Shown here: positions 9,208-18,074 of the stretch, in pieces
How positions within the stretch are numbered: the first letter of the stretch is position 1
Layout: each line of letters opens with the position of its first letter
Source of the DNA: CAG-791 sp000431495
Lineage (GTDB): Bacteria; Bacillota; Clostridia; Lachnospirales; Lachnospiraceae
Assembly: GCA_052117605.1 (NCBI GenBank)
Contig: JBQKIT010000007.1
DNA: 64,000 nt
Reading direction: 5' to 3' (one strand)
Notes under the pieces: model-generated
The model's input: only the letters and a program-made list of their open reading frames with translations
What the model was told of the DNA's origin: nothing
The model's database searches: none
Position numbers and translations under genes: made by a program

Positions 9208-10077
9208 TCAGCCCTTTACAGCACCTTCAATCACACCATTGATGATCCACTTCTGAAGCAGGATATAAATGATGATGATCGGAATGATCGTTACGAATAC
9301 CGCAGGGAAAATAAGCTCCCACGGATTGCCGTACTGTCCTGTTTTCAGCTTGGCAAAATACAGCTCCAGTGTCAGCGTTGTGGTCTTGTCGGAATTACCA
9401 ATGACCAGGAACGGGAGCAGGTAGTCATTCCAGATCCACATAGCATTGATAACGATTACCGTAACCGTCGTGGACTTCATCAGTGGCATAACCACCTTGA
9501 AAAACATTTCAAAGATGTTCGCGCCGTCCAGCATGGCAGATTCTTCCAGTGAAATCGGAACATTCTTGAAAAATCCGTGATACAGGAAGATCGACATACT
9601 GATGCCGAAGCCTCCGTACATAAAAATCAGTCCAGGAATGTTCTTCGCTCCTGCCTTCTCCGCAATCGAAACCAGCGGATACATCAGCGACTGAAACGGA
9701 ATCAGCATCGCTGCGGTAAAACACAGATACATGAAATCGGAAAGCTTGCTCTTGGCTCTGGTCATGCCCCATGCTGCGAATGACGAAACCAGCACCAGCA
9801 GTGCCACGGAGAAGAAGGTCACAATGAACGTAACTCCAAGACTTCGCCAGAAATTAATCTCATTCATGGCTTTCACGATATACTGCAGCGTAAAACTGGT
9901 CGGAAGAGCTGTCGGATTGTTCAGAATCTCGTTGTTGTTTTTAAAGGAGTTGAATACCAGAAGCAGCAGCGGCGAAATTACCAGGACCGCAATCAGAATC
10001 AGCACGGCATGCAGAAGAATCTGATCTGCCCGATGTTTGGTTGACATTGTTTTCAGCTTTTTGTCCTGTGCTGCCAT
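9208..10077 (-). CDS. Sugar ABC transporter permease, MalG type
   Basis: A 289-residue inner-membrane permease with about six helices and the cytoplasmic EAA loop (EESAMLDGANIFEMFFKVVMP) that docks the ATPase. The best start is the ATG that overlaps the MalF-type stop as TGATG, with GGGAGGTGGAG upstream; a GTG one codon earlier is the alternative. It pairs with the MalF-type permease and the lipoprotein binding protein as a carbohydrate importer of the CUT1 class, the class that takes up oligosaccharides such as raffinose (MsmEFG). No ATPase gene is present in the locus. Confidence 0.93.
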   Translation of the reverse strand: MAAQDKKLKTMSTKHRADQILLHAVLILIAVLVISPLLLLVFNSFKNNNEILNNPTALPTSFTLQYIVKAMNEINFWRSLGVTFIVTFFSVALLVLVSSFAAWGMTRAKSKLSDFMYLCFTAAMLIPFQSLMYPLVSIAEKAGAKNIPGLIFMYGGFGISMSIFLYHGFFKNVPISLEESAMLDGANIFEMFFKVVMPLMKSTTVTVIVINAMWIWNDYLLPFLVIGNSDKTTTLTLELYFAKLKTGQYGNPWELIFPAVFVTIIPIIIIYILLQKWIINGVIEGAVKG

Positions 10078-10973
10078 CACATCTCCACCTCCCTGCTGCT
10101 CGTAATCTTAACCTGAATCAGAGAAATCGCCGCAATAATCACAAAGAAAACAACTGCCTGAGCCTGGGCAAGGCCATAATCCGGCGGGCGTGTGTCGCTT
10201 GTAGTGCGAAGGATCTGTGTCGCCAGCGTCCTCGTACCAAAGTTTCCGTCCGTCAATGCCACGTTCTGATCCAGCAGCATGAAGCATCTGGACAGTACCA
10301 GGAACAGTGCAATGGTAAAGGAAGGCATCAGGAGCGGCACCTTGATTTTCCAGAAGATCTTCCAGTTGCTCGCACCGTCGATCTTGGCTGCCTCAATGTA
10401 TTCCGGAGAAATGTTGTTCAGGCCGACGGTATAAATGAGCATCATATAGCCCGCCCACTGCCAGGTGACAACAATTACCAGTGCCAGCATAGCCTTCCAC
10501 TTGTCCTGCAGCATATTCTGGAACAGCGGAATCTGGAGGAAGCTGCTTCCACCGAAAAGCATCTTGGAAAAGATAATTTCAAAGACGAACTGCCAGATGT
10601 ATCCAAGTGCCAGACCGCCGAGAAGATTCGGTACAAAATAAATGGTCCGGTAAATCCCGCCGCCCTCCTTCACACTGTTTGCAAGAAGTGCCATCAAAAT
10701 GGAAATAATGTTGACAACTGCAACAGAGGCTAACGTAAAGACCACCGTATAAAACAGTGCGGAAATAAACTTCTTATTGGAAAATACCTTGGCGTAGTTC
10801 TCAAATCCCACAAAGGACTCGTACCAGGCTCCTCCGCCATTAAAGTAGGTTCCTCTCCACCCGGTGAAGGAATAAAGGACACCGACAACAAACGGAATAA
10901 ATACGACGGCGATGAATAATATAAACGCCGGCAAGGTTAACGGGATCAGTCTTTTCTTGTAATAGCGGTCCAT
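10077..10973 (-). CDS. Sugar ABC transporter permease, MalF type
   Basis: A 298-residue permease with about six membrane helices. An EAA loop (EAAKIDGASNWKIFWKIKVP) lies near residue 195. The ATG follows GGGGGTTTTCC. It sits between the binding protein and the MalG-type partner and overlaps the latter by one base, so the two are co-translated and form the heterodimeric channel. Confidence 0.93.
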   Translation of the reverse strand: MDRYYKKRLIPLTLPAFILFIAVVFIPFVVGVLYSFTGWRGTYFNGGGAWYESFVGFENYAKVFSNKKFISALFYTVVFTLASVAVVNIISILMALLANSVKEGGGIYRTIYFVPNLLGGLALGYIWQFVFEIIFSKMLFGGSSFLQIPLFQNMLQDKWKAMLALVIVVTWQWAGYMMLIYTVGLNNISPEYIEAAKIDGASNWKIFWKIKVPLLMPSFTIALFLVLSRCFMLLDQNVALTDGNFGTRTLATQILRTTSDTRPPDYGLAQAQAVVFFVIIAAISLIQVKITSSREVEM

Positions 10974-11058
10974 GGAAAACCCCCATTCCCATTTCTTTGA
11001 AACGAAAGGGACGTGTCATTCACACGCCCCTCAATTGTTCTATACCTGCCAATGATAA

Positions 11059-12582
11059 TCAAAGGCCTGCGGCTTCCTCCCAGCTGGAGATCAGATAATC
11101 TGCAATATCCGAATATGCATCATCCGGCCACTCCGCCTTGTTGAGGTAATTCTCCATCAGATACTGGCCCAGCGTATACTGTGCCCATCCTGCAGGAGCG
11201 CCTGCATATGCATTTGTGATGGTCTTGCCCTCTGCCATGTAGGAAAGAATGGAATCGCCAAGGCTGTAGCCTGCGGAAACCTCATTCGGATCTGCGTTCC
11301 AGGGAATCATGGACATCTGATTCTTTACAAAATCAATACCTTCATCCGTCTGATAAAGCCATGCAAGGAACGCCTCTGCCTTCTCCTTCTCTTCCTCATC
11401 ACACTTCGCATTGATCGCCCAGTAAAGCGGAACAAATACCGGAATCGATGTGTTGATCTGCTCCTGCGTCAGGCCGGACAGAATCTCATCATCCGTTGCG
11501 CCAAACTTGATCGGAAGGAAAGTAAGTGTGTCGCCGATTTCCGAATTGGCACTTACATAACCGTTGTATGCCCAGTTGCCCTGCTTTACGAAGATCGCCT
11601 TGTGGTTTGCGAAATTCTGGGTCTGCATGTCGTAGCTGCCTGTGGTAGATTCAATCAGCTCCGGTCCGCGGGCCGTTGTGCCGTGAGCGGTAAGAACATC
11701 TGCCAGCTCTGCATATCTCTCGAACAGCTTATGTCCAGCCTCCAGCTGCTCTGCTGTTGTATTGGCTGCGTCAAGAGATGTCGGGTAAACCGCATCAATC
11801 GCGATATTGACAAGATGATCACCATAGGTCCATTTCTCAGCGCCCGCTACTGCAAAAACGCCTTCCAGCTGGCCGGAGAGATCATCCTTTGCCTGGAAGT
11901 CAAAGGACTTGCCGGAGAGAACCACCGGATCTGCAGATCCGTTCTTGATGAAATCATCGCAGGCATCTACCATGGCAACAAACTCTTCGTAGCTTGCAGT
12001 CTTGTATGCGTCAATCCATGCATCTACGTTCTCTTCGCCGAACAGAGAAGCCAGCATTTTGGTGTCTGCAATGTAGCCATAGCCCTCTACGGTGTAAGGA
12101 ATACCATAGTTGGTAGAGCCATCACGGGTCAGGATGTTTGCTTCCGGAACAGCATCCGCCAGTGCCTTGAAATCCTCATTGGTTGCTTCTGCAAGATCCA
12201 TCGAAAATCCGCCTTCCAGGTACTCCTGCAGATACTGGGAATCCTGAATCGTAAAGATGGTCGGCATGTGCTCCGAGTTAAGCTCCGTTCGAAGGACCGG
12301 TGCGGAATCTGCGCCGGAGCCAAGAGTAAAGAGTTTGATCTTGACACCCTTCTCGGCAGAGTAAGCATCAACCGCAGCCTGCATGCCATCCGCGATCTCG
12401 CCCTTACCATTGAAGATATAGAAGTCATAATCTGTGCTGCTGTCCGGTGTCGGGGTTGCAGCCTCTGCTCCATCCGCAGCAGTAGAATCTGCCGAGTCCG
12501 AGCTCGAAGAGGAGCCGCATCCTGCCAGCATGCCGGCAGTCATCGCGCCAACCAGTAACAGTGAAAGCCACTTCTTTTTCAT
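11059..12582 (-). CDS. Sugar-binding lipoprotein of the ABC importer
   Basis: A 507-residue extracellular solute-binding protein. A lipoprotein signal ends in LAGC with Cys near residue 22, followed by a Ser/Ala/Asp-rich linker, so it is tethered to the outer face of the membrane. The rest has the fold pattern of family 1 carbohydrate-binding proteins (MsmE/MalE group); it is somewhat longer than the usual 410-450. AAGGAGG lies nine bases before the ATG. It is first in its operon with a clear promoter, and its position makes it the specificity component for sucrose-type oligosaccharides. The actual ligand is inferred from the neighbouring enzymes. Confidence 0.92.
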   Translation of the reverse strand: MKKKWLSLLLVGAMTAGMLAGCGSSSSSDSADSTAADGAEAATPTPDSSTDYDFYIFNGKGEIADGMQAAVDAYSAEKGVKIKLFTLGSGADSAPVLRTELNSEHMPTIFTIQDSQYLQEYLEGGFSMDLAEATNEDFKALADAVPEANILTRDGSTNYGIPYTVEGYGYIADTKMLASLFGEENVDAWIDAYKTASYEEFVAMVDACDDFIKNGSADPVVLSGKSFDFQAKDDLSGQLEGVFAVAGAEKWTYGDHLVNIAIDAVYPTSLDAANTTAEQLEAGHKLFERYAELADVLTAHGTTARGPELIESTTGSYDMQTQNFANHKAIFVKQGNWAYNGYVSANSEIGDTLTFLPIKFGATDDEILSGLTQEQINTSIPVFVPLYWAINAKCDEEEKEKAEAFLAWLYQTDEGIDFVKNQMSMIPWNADPNEVSAGYSLGDSILSYMAEGKTITNAYAGAPAGWAQYTLGQYLMENYLNKAEWPDDAYSDIADYLISSWEEAAGL

Positions 12583-12619
12583 AAAATACCCTCCTTAAAG
12601 ACGCTTGTCCTTTTTTCCC

Positions 12620-12695
12620 GACGGTGTGCTCACCGTCCTCTGCAATGTGTAACTATAAGCTAGCACCAGCCTCAATATATGTCAATCGGTTGTCA
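12620..12695 (-). promoter_or_regulatory. Promoter and candidate operator of the ABC importer operon
   Basis: On the minus strand TTGACA (12680-12685) and TAGCTT (12657-12662) are 17 bases apart, with an extended TG before the -10. TGTCAATCGGTTGTCA at 12680-12695 covers the -35 and is a pseudopalindrome TGnCAAnCGnTTGnCA with a central CG, typical of a LacI-family site. A second, perfect hairpin GACGGTG-TGCT-CACCGTC lies in the leader at 12620-12637. Repression by the LacI at the end of the locus is inferred. The rest of 12696-12823 shows nothing I can name. Confidence 0.55.
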
Positions 12696-12823
12696 TGTAT
12701 TTTGTTACTAGTTGCTGATTATATGTGCCTTATTTTGTGCAGTATTACATCATCATCTCGTCGACCAATCGGCTTTTCGCTCATACGTCCTTCTTTTTTC
12801 TGCAGAATTGCCCGATATGCAGT

Positions 12824-12860
12824 AAAAAACAAGCCATTGTCGTATGACAATGGCTTGTCC
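12824..12860 (-). terminator. Terminator of the sucrose phosphorylase operon
   Basis: Arms 12829-12841 and 12846-12858 form a perfect 13-bp stem with a GTAT loop. On the minus strand it is followed by TTTTTTACT, a good rho-independent terminator just past the serine hydrolase stop. It separates that operon from the ABC operon. Confidence 0.85.
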
Positions 12861-12879
12861 TTTTATAAAACGTATAAAA

Positions 12880-14400
12880 TCAGGCAAAATATCCCTTTAT
12901 ATCACTCTGGTCATCATGGAATGCAAGTGTACCGGTCAGATCTGCTGTCACGCCGTCTTCCGTCACCTCAAGGCGCAGCGTCTCCGCCCCGCAGGTTTCA
13001 ATCCACCGAAGAGACAGCTCCAGACAGTCCTCCTTACTCCAATAAGCCGCCGCAAGAAGACGATCCGGAATTCCTGTGGCCAGATGACTTTCACGCCACA
13101 TTCCATCCAGTCCCACAAGGACATCCTGTTCCGTGCTTCCGTTCTGATCGGCAGAATTCTCCACAAAAAGCTTCATCCGAAGCGTCATCGGGTCTTCTGT
13201 CTCCGCAATCAGAAGATCTGTAACCATGATTTCTCCGATTGCATCCGAGCATCCCCGCAGAAGTCCGTAAGCATCCAGTCGAAGAGGCTCTGCAAAGTGA
13301 AGCTTTCTTCCGTACAGTTTTCCGGAAGCACTCCCGCAAGGTCCGAATTCCGGAGCAGGAAGTGACAGACTTTTCAGCCTTCTCCGCAGCTTCGCTGCCT
13401 TTTCCGGCTCCTCCTTCAAGCTTTGCTCCGAAGGAATTTTCTCCAGAAATTCCCACAATACATCCAATGTTCTCTGGGCCCAGTGCGCACCGGATGCGTT
13501 CTCCATGATTGCAATTTCCATGTTCTTGTCCGGAACCACAACGGTAAACTGCCCCATCGCTCCATCCGCCCGGTATACACCTTCCGGCTGGCACATCCAG
13601 ATCTGATAACCATACCCTTGGAAATTATCCGTAGCAGGAGGGTTCACCTTTGCCTCTGATGCGGTATCTATCTGCTTCGATACCGCTGCACGGACAAAGT
13701 CCTCTGCAAGGATTCGTTCTCCGTTCCATATGCCGCCATTCATATAAAGCTTCATCAGGCGGAAATTATCCTCCAGCGTTGCAAAAAGCCCCGCTCCGCC
13801 GGTTTCAATGCCATCGGAGGTCCGAACCCACTTATGGTTTGCTCCGTCGATTCCAATCTTTCGGTAGAGATTCTCCATCAGGAACTCATGCATCCCCATC
13901 CCGGTTTTCTTCTTCACAATTGCTGCCAGCATGGAGGAGCCCGTCGTGTTATACATGAACGCTGTTCCAGGCTCATCCACAACCGGCATGGAAAGAAAAT
14001 CGCGGATCCAGTGTTCGGATGCCTTCGGCTCTTCTCTCATTCCGCTGCCCATGCAAAGAACATTGCGAATCGTCAGCTTCTTCAGGTATTCCGACGGATT
14101 TTCCGGTGCTTCCTCCGGAAAAATATCAATCAGCCGTTCGTCCAGTGACAGCTTTCCCTGTGTATATGCAATTCCGATTGCCGTTGCAGAATAGGTCTTC
14201 GAATGAGACTGCTCGCCATGCCGGATCCCGGGCGCAAACGGCGCCCACCAGCCCTGCGCACACAAAATGTCATTGCGCATAATCATGATTCCATGCGGTT
14301 CGGTAAATCCGCTCTCCAGCTGATCCAGAAGCCATTCCACCGCATCAGAAGGAACACCGGCACTTTCCGGCGTTCCTGCTGCAAAGATATCCTTCTTCAT
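12880..14400 (-). CDS. Serine beta-lactamase-like hydrolase/esterase
   Basis: A 506-residue protein of the class C beta-lactamase / penicillin-binding-like hydrolase family. SHSK near residue 68 fits the SxxK nucleophile motif and YNT near residue 155 fits YxN. About 330 residues of catalytic domain are followed by some 170 residues of beta-rich tail that I do not recognise. No signal peptide. The start is set at MKKDIFAAG because GGAGGGGCAG precedes it; upstream in-frame ATGs would overlap the sucrose phosphorylase stop. It is last in an operon with GH172 and sucrose phosphorylase, so an esterase acting on acylated sugars is an attractive guess, but such proteins also act on peptides or lactones. 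Confidence 0.82.
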   Translation of the reverse strand: MKKDIFAAGTPESAGVPSDAVEWLLDQLESGFTEPHGIMIMRNDILCAQGWWAPFAPGIRHGEQSHSKTYSATAIGIAYTQGKLSLDERLIDIFPEEAPENPSEYLKKLTIRNVLCMGSGMREEPKASEHWIRDFLSMPVVDEPGTAFMYNTTGSSMLAAIVKKKTGMGMHEFLMENLYRKIGIDGANHKWVRTSDGIETGGAGLFATLEDNFRLMKLYMNGGIWNGERILAEDFVRAAVSKQIDTASEAKVNPPATDNFQGYGYQIWMCQPEGVYRADGAMGQFTVVVPDKNMEIAIMENASGAHWAQRTLDVLWEFLEKIPSEQSLKEEPEKAAKLRRRLKSLSLPAPEFGPCGSASGKLYGRKLHFAEPLRLDAYGLLRGCSDAIGEIMVTDLLIAETEDPMTLRMKLFVENSADQNGSTEQDVLVGLDGMWRESHLATGIPDRLLAAAYWSKEDCLELSLRWIETCGAETLRLEVTEDGVTADLTGTLAFHDDQSDIKGYFA

Positions 14401-14428
14401 CTGCCCCTCCAGTCCTTGCTTATACCCG

Positions 14429-15868
14429 TTATACCTCAAGAACGAGGTTGCCATTATGCAGAATCCGGAAGCTCTTTCCGGCAAAATCCGCATGGAGCTC
14501 TGCGACATCCCCGTTGCTGCTGCAGCGGCGGATTTTCAGCTCCTGCTCGCTGCAGGGAAGAAGCTCAAAGCTTCCGTCAAAGGCCTCCGCCTCATTTCGG
14601 AACCGCATCATCGCCAGAAGCGTCTGAACAACAGGGCGTCTGGTCTCTTCTTCAATTTCATCCACAGAATAATAGTGTCGGTTAATGTTGCGTCCTTCCT
14701 TTGTTTCCTCGAGAAGCTTCAGATCGTTCTTTCCGGCCAGCATTCCTACGTAGTAAACCTGCGGAATTCCCGGTGCAAAGAACTGCACCGCACGTGCCAG
14801 AAGATACGAAGCATCGTCATCTCCCACAGCGGAATAATAGGTGCAATTTACCTGATATACGTCCAGATTGTTATAGGCTGCCGTGTTGTAGATCTTCTTC
14901 ACATTTGCGCCGAACTTGAAAATGTCCTCCTTCGTGCGCTCAATTTCTTCGTCCGGAAGCAGATCCTTGACGTCCACAACACCGATTCCATCATGTGTAT
15001 CCAGTGTCGTAAACTGTCTGCGAGGGCAGATGGTCAGCCAGTTCTTGAGATATTGTGTCTGTCCGTAGTACAGCGCATTCAGAAGCAGCATCGGAAGAGC
15101 GAAATCATACACGTAATATCCGTGCTTCTCAATTTTGATTGGCATTGTATAGTGCTCGTGAATTTCCGGAAGCACCATGCAGCCAAAGGGACTCACAATA
15201 TCCTGCGCATCCTTCAGCACATTCCAGATTTCGGGTTCTACAAAGAAGCAGGAGGAGCCTGCTTTTTTCGTGGCATATCCGACCGCATCCATGCGCACGA
15301 TGGAAATCCCATGCTCGCACAGCGCCTCCAGGTTCTCCTTCACAAATCTTTTCCCGCAATCACTCTGCAGATTCAGATCGATCTGCTCTTCGCCGAAGGT
15401 GCACCAGATTTTTTCCTGGGTACCGTCCGCAAATACTGCGTCCACGTAAGGAGCCCTTGGCTTTCTCTTATAGATGGCATCCACCTCTTCCTGCGTGGGC
15501 TCACCGTTTTCCCAGAAATCCTTGTAGCGGATGAACAGGTCCTTATATTCAGACTGATTCTTTTTCTCCAGAAAATCCTGATAATATTTGCTGTGCGCCG
15601 AGATGTGATTGATCATAAAATCGCACATCAGGTAATAGCTCTTTGACAGCTCCTCCACATCATTCCAGTCGCCAAAGGCCGGGTCCACAATGTCATATTC
15701 CATCGGAGCAAAACCGCGGTCTCCGGATGACGGGAAGAACGGCAGAATATGTACGCCTCCAACCGTTCCCGCAAAGTACTTCTTCAGAACCTCTCCAAGA
15801 TCTCTGATGTTATTCCCCATCGAATCCGGATAAGTAATCAGCATGATCTTATTGCTCAATGTTTTCAT
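14429..15868 (-). CDS. Sucrose phosphorylase (GH13_18)
   Basis: A 479-residue enzyme that should convert sucrose and phosphate to glucose-1-phosphate and fructose in the cytoplasm, saving one ATP. LITYPDSMG at the N-terminus, VGGVHILPFFPSSGDRGF, RMDAVGY (nucleophile Asp near 195), PEIHEHY (acid/base Glu near 236) and LDTHDGIGVVD (near 293) are the family pattern. Length matches known sucrose phosphorylases (about 480-505). Close relatives act on sucrose-6-phosphate, glucosylglycerol or glucosylglycerate, and these cannot be fully told apart by eye; the GH32, GH36 and GH172 neighbours favour sucrose. Confidence 0.85.
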   Translation of the reverse strand: MKTLSNKIMLITYPDSMGNNIRDLGEVLKKYFAGTVGGVHILPFFPSSGDRGFAPMEYDIVDPAFGDWNDVEELSKSYYLMCDFMINHISAHSKYYQDFLEKKNQSEYKDLFIRYKDFWENGEPTQEEVDAIYKRKPRAPYVDAVFADGTQEKIWCTFGEEQIDLNLQSDCGKRFVKENLEALCEHGISIVRMDAVGYATKKAGSSCFFVEPEIWNVLKDAQDIVSPFGCMVLPEIHEHYTMPIKIEKHGYYVYDFALPMLLLNALYYGQTQYLKNWLTICPRRQFTTLDTHDGIGVVDVKDLLPDEEIERTKEDIFKFGANVKKIYNTAAYNNLDVYQVNCTYYSAVGDDDASYLLARAVQFFAPGIPQVYYVGMLAGKNDLKLLEETKEGRNINRHYYSVDEIEEETRRPVVQTLLAMMRFRNEAEAFDGSFELLPCSEQELKIRRCSSNGDVAELHADFAGKSFRILHNGNLVLEV

Positions 15869-15906
15869 TTATATTTCTCATCCTCTTTCTGTTCCTGCCG
15901 TCATGT

Positions 15907-16935
15907 TTACTTCATGCACAGTTCACCATCCGTCGGCAGAGGCTTCAGCTTCGCCGAAGGGAGTGTCTGATACCAGAATGCCACGCTGCTGTAATCGTCA
16001 TATCTGGGCCCTGTCCATCCCATATTGTCAAAGGTCATACGGAAATCATGTTCAAAATGGATCGGATCCGGAACGTGGAACCGGTACAGCTGAAATCTCT
16101 GCTGGCTGTTGTACTGTTCCTTCTGGTTTCCGGTGATGGAAAACATCCCGCTGTACAGACCACTGTAGGTCTGATACTGCTTGGTATAGATATCATTTCC
16201 AAACCCATAGGAGCCGCCGAAATAGTCCTCCGTCCCGGTATAGTGCATCGTCGGATAAGTATCTCCATCCATGTACATTCTGGCTTCCCCCTCAACCCAG
16301 CAGGTGTTGTTCCCATTCACACCGACCGCCATCGTAAGGCCCAGAAACTGTCCCTTTCCTTCTATTCCGTCGATCACTGTATAGCTTCTCCCCTTTGTCA
16401 CAGGGTGCTCCTGACGATAGGACGCGTGAAAATATCCAATGTTCTCAGGGAGCGAAGTTCGTTCTCCCGTAATGCAGTAGAACAGTGTCTTCTCCTCTGT
16501 ACTCCGATTCTCCATTGTGATGCGGCAATGCTTCTGAAACGGCATCTCAAAATACGAATTGAAGCCCCTTCCGGGAGCCGTCATCATAACCGCAGAACTG
16601 AATGCGGGATATTTCCCGTCGCGGTCCTCAAAATTCTCGTCATACGCGCAGCCAAAGAAGGCAGACAACGGAGCCTCCACAGACGGATTCTCCTGTCCTT
16701 CCCAGTACATTCTCAGAATGAAGCTGTGTCCGACATATCCCGTAAACCACATATGCTGAATGATTCCGGGGCCCTCCGTATCCACCAGAGCCCTCTCTTC
16801 TCCGGGCTGAATGGAAATACAGGGAGACAGCTTGGTACAGTCTCCGCCTCTTCCGCCCCCGCCACGGGTGCCTGTCGGATTCTCCGCAGAAAATAAAAAA
16901 GTCTCAGCATTTCTGATAAGCGCATAGTCTTTCAT
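15907..16935 (-). CDS. GH172 (DUF2961) protein, possible difructose dianhydride enzyme
   Basis: A 342-residue DUF2961 protein. GTRGGGGRGGDC near residue 22 and GTEDYFGGSYGF near residue 245 are strong family motifs; the Glu of GTEDYF is a likely catalytic residue. Founding GH172 enzymes are alpha-D-fructofuranosidases and difructose dianhydride I synthase/hydrolases that act on fructose-fructose links. Lack of a signal peptide puts it in the cytoplasm. The start at MKDYALIRN is chosen because GGGAGAATT precedes it; an ATG 24 codons earlier has none. First gene of the operon with sucrose phosphorylase, so breakdown of a fructose dianhydride or unusual fructan down to usable fructose fits; other GH172 members cleave arabinofuranosides. 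Confidence 0.82.
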   Translation of the reverse strand: MKDYALIRNAETFLFSAENPTGTRGGGGRGGDCTKLSPCISIQPGEERALVDTEGPGIIQHMWFTGYVGHSFILRMYWEGQENPSVEAPLSAFFGCAYDENFEDRDGKYPAFSSAVMMTAPGRGFNSYFEMPFQKHCRITMENRSTEEKTLFYCITGERTSLPENIGYFHASYRQEHPVTKGRSYTVIDGIEGKGQFLGLTMAVGVNGNNTCWVEGEARMYMDGDTYPTMHYTGTEDYFGGSYGFGNDIYTKQYQTYSGLYSGMFSITGNQKEQYNSQQRFQLYRFHVPDPIHFEHDFRMTFDNMGWTGPRYDDYSSVAFWYQTLPSAKLKPLPTDGELCMK

Positions 16936-17074
16936 AATTCTCCCATCCTTTACTGCATTTTGATCAATAATACTGTCTGTCCACTTCCTTCTTTGGAGAA
17001 AATGCAAGGCATTCTCTCATGACAATCCTGTGCATCTTTCATTCACTGTGTCCACACATTGCAGAAATGTTTGT

Positions 17075-17086
17075 TTTGCAAGCAAA
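17075..17086. promoter_or_regulatory. Inverted repeat TTTGC-AA-GCAAA in the GH172/K+ channel gap
   Basis: A perfect 12-base inverted repeat about 140 bases upstream of the GH172 start and 200 bases upstream of the divergent channel gene. It could be an operator for either gene. It lacks the central CG seen in the other two candidate LacI sites. The remaining 16936-17287 stretch is AT-rich, with no other gene that I can support. Confidence 0.25.
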
Positions 17087-17287
17087 TGGTATGCTCAGCG
17101 CTTATCATATCATTTTTCATCCTGCTCTGCCTTACAAATATCTGCCCCGGAATTTGTCTATTATGGACAAAAAAAGCATCTTCAAAAACAGAAAGTCAAT
17201 AATCCACATTTGAATTTCCGTATCTTTGATATACTACATTACGGCAAAGTTATTGTTTTTATCTTCTTTACAAAGGTGATTGAAATT

Positions 17288-18040
17288 ATGCGAAAACGTA
17301 TTTTTGAAATAATAGAAGTTGCTTCCGATAATGATAAAGCCAGCCGTTTTTATGACGTCTTCATGATGTCATCCATCATTATCAGCTTGCTCCCCTTATG
17401 TACGAAATCAGAAGCCAAATGGACAATCACTATTGATATGCTCACAGTAGTGATATTCATTGCAGATTACCTGTTGCGGCTGTTTACAGCAGATTTTAAA
17501 TATCCAGAACTCAAAGGGGCAGCATTTATTCGCTATCCATTCTCTTTTATGGCAATAATTGATCTGCTTTCAATCCTTCCATCTTTTGGAGTTTTGAATC
17601 CGGGCCTTAAAATTTTTAAAATCCTGCGACTAGTCAGAACACTAAGAGTTCTTAAAAGTTTAAAAGCATTAAAAACATTCAGAGCATTAAAATTTTTCAG
17701 ATACTCCCGGTCAGTCGAAATGATTGTGGAAGTAATAAAATCACAGAAGGAACCACTAATTACGGTTGGTGGAATGGCTGTAGGCTACATCTTGATAGCC
17801 GCGCTTATTGTTTTCAATGTTGAACCCGAGAGTTTTCATACCTTTTTTGATGCCGTTTACTGGGCATGTGTTTCCTTGACAACGGTAGGATACGGAGATA
17901 TATATCCAGTTTCAACAGCAGGAAGAATTGTGACAATGCTTTCTTCCGTTGTAGGAATAGCGATTGTTGCCTTGCCATCAGGAATCATAACTGCAGGCTA
18001 CATGGACGCCCTGCAAAATCAGAAGAACTCTGAGGAATAG
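17288..18040 (+). CDS. Voltage-gated-type potassium channel
   Basis: A 250-residue six-helix ion channel. S1 starts near residue 22; the Arg/Lys-rich S4 segment (LRLVRTLRVLKSLKALK) is near residues 115-135 and the pore loop has the potassium filter TTVGYGD near residue 200. It lacks a cytoplasmic RCK domain. The ATG is chosen because AAAGGTGA lies seven to eight bases upstream; the frame stays open for 86 codons before it without a good start. It is transcribed away from the saccharide locus. The gene is clearly richer in A and T than its neighbours, with many AAA/TTA codons, which suggests separate origin. Sets membrane potential or K+ balance. Confidence 0.9.
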   Translation: MRKRIFEIIEVASDNDKASRFYDVFMMSSIIISLLPLCTKSEAKWTITIDMLTVVIFIADYLLRLFTADFKYPELKGAAFIRYPFSFMAIIDLLSILPSFGVLNPGLKIFKILRLVRTLRVLKSLKALKTFRALKFFRYSRSVEMIVEVIKSQKEPLITVGGMAVGYILIAALIVFNVEPESFHTFFDAVYWACVSLTTVGYGDIYPVSTAGRIVTMLSSVVGIAIVALPSGIITAGYMDALQNQKNSEE

Positions 18041-18074
18041 TCTCTGGTTTCCCACACTCTCTTTAGTCAAATAG

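Noticed and set aside
12680..12695. CcpA cre site at the ABC promoter.
   Set aside because: The symmetry and CG centre fit LacI-type sites in general, but spacing departs from the 14-base cre consensus; kept as an unspecific LacI-family candidate.
14456..16896. Long plus-strand frames (396 and 345 codons) opposite sucrose phosphorylase and GH172.
   Set aside because: Antisense to strongly supported enzymes; no ribosome site and no recognisable domain.
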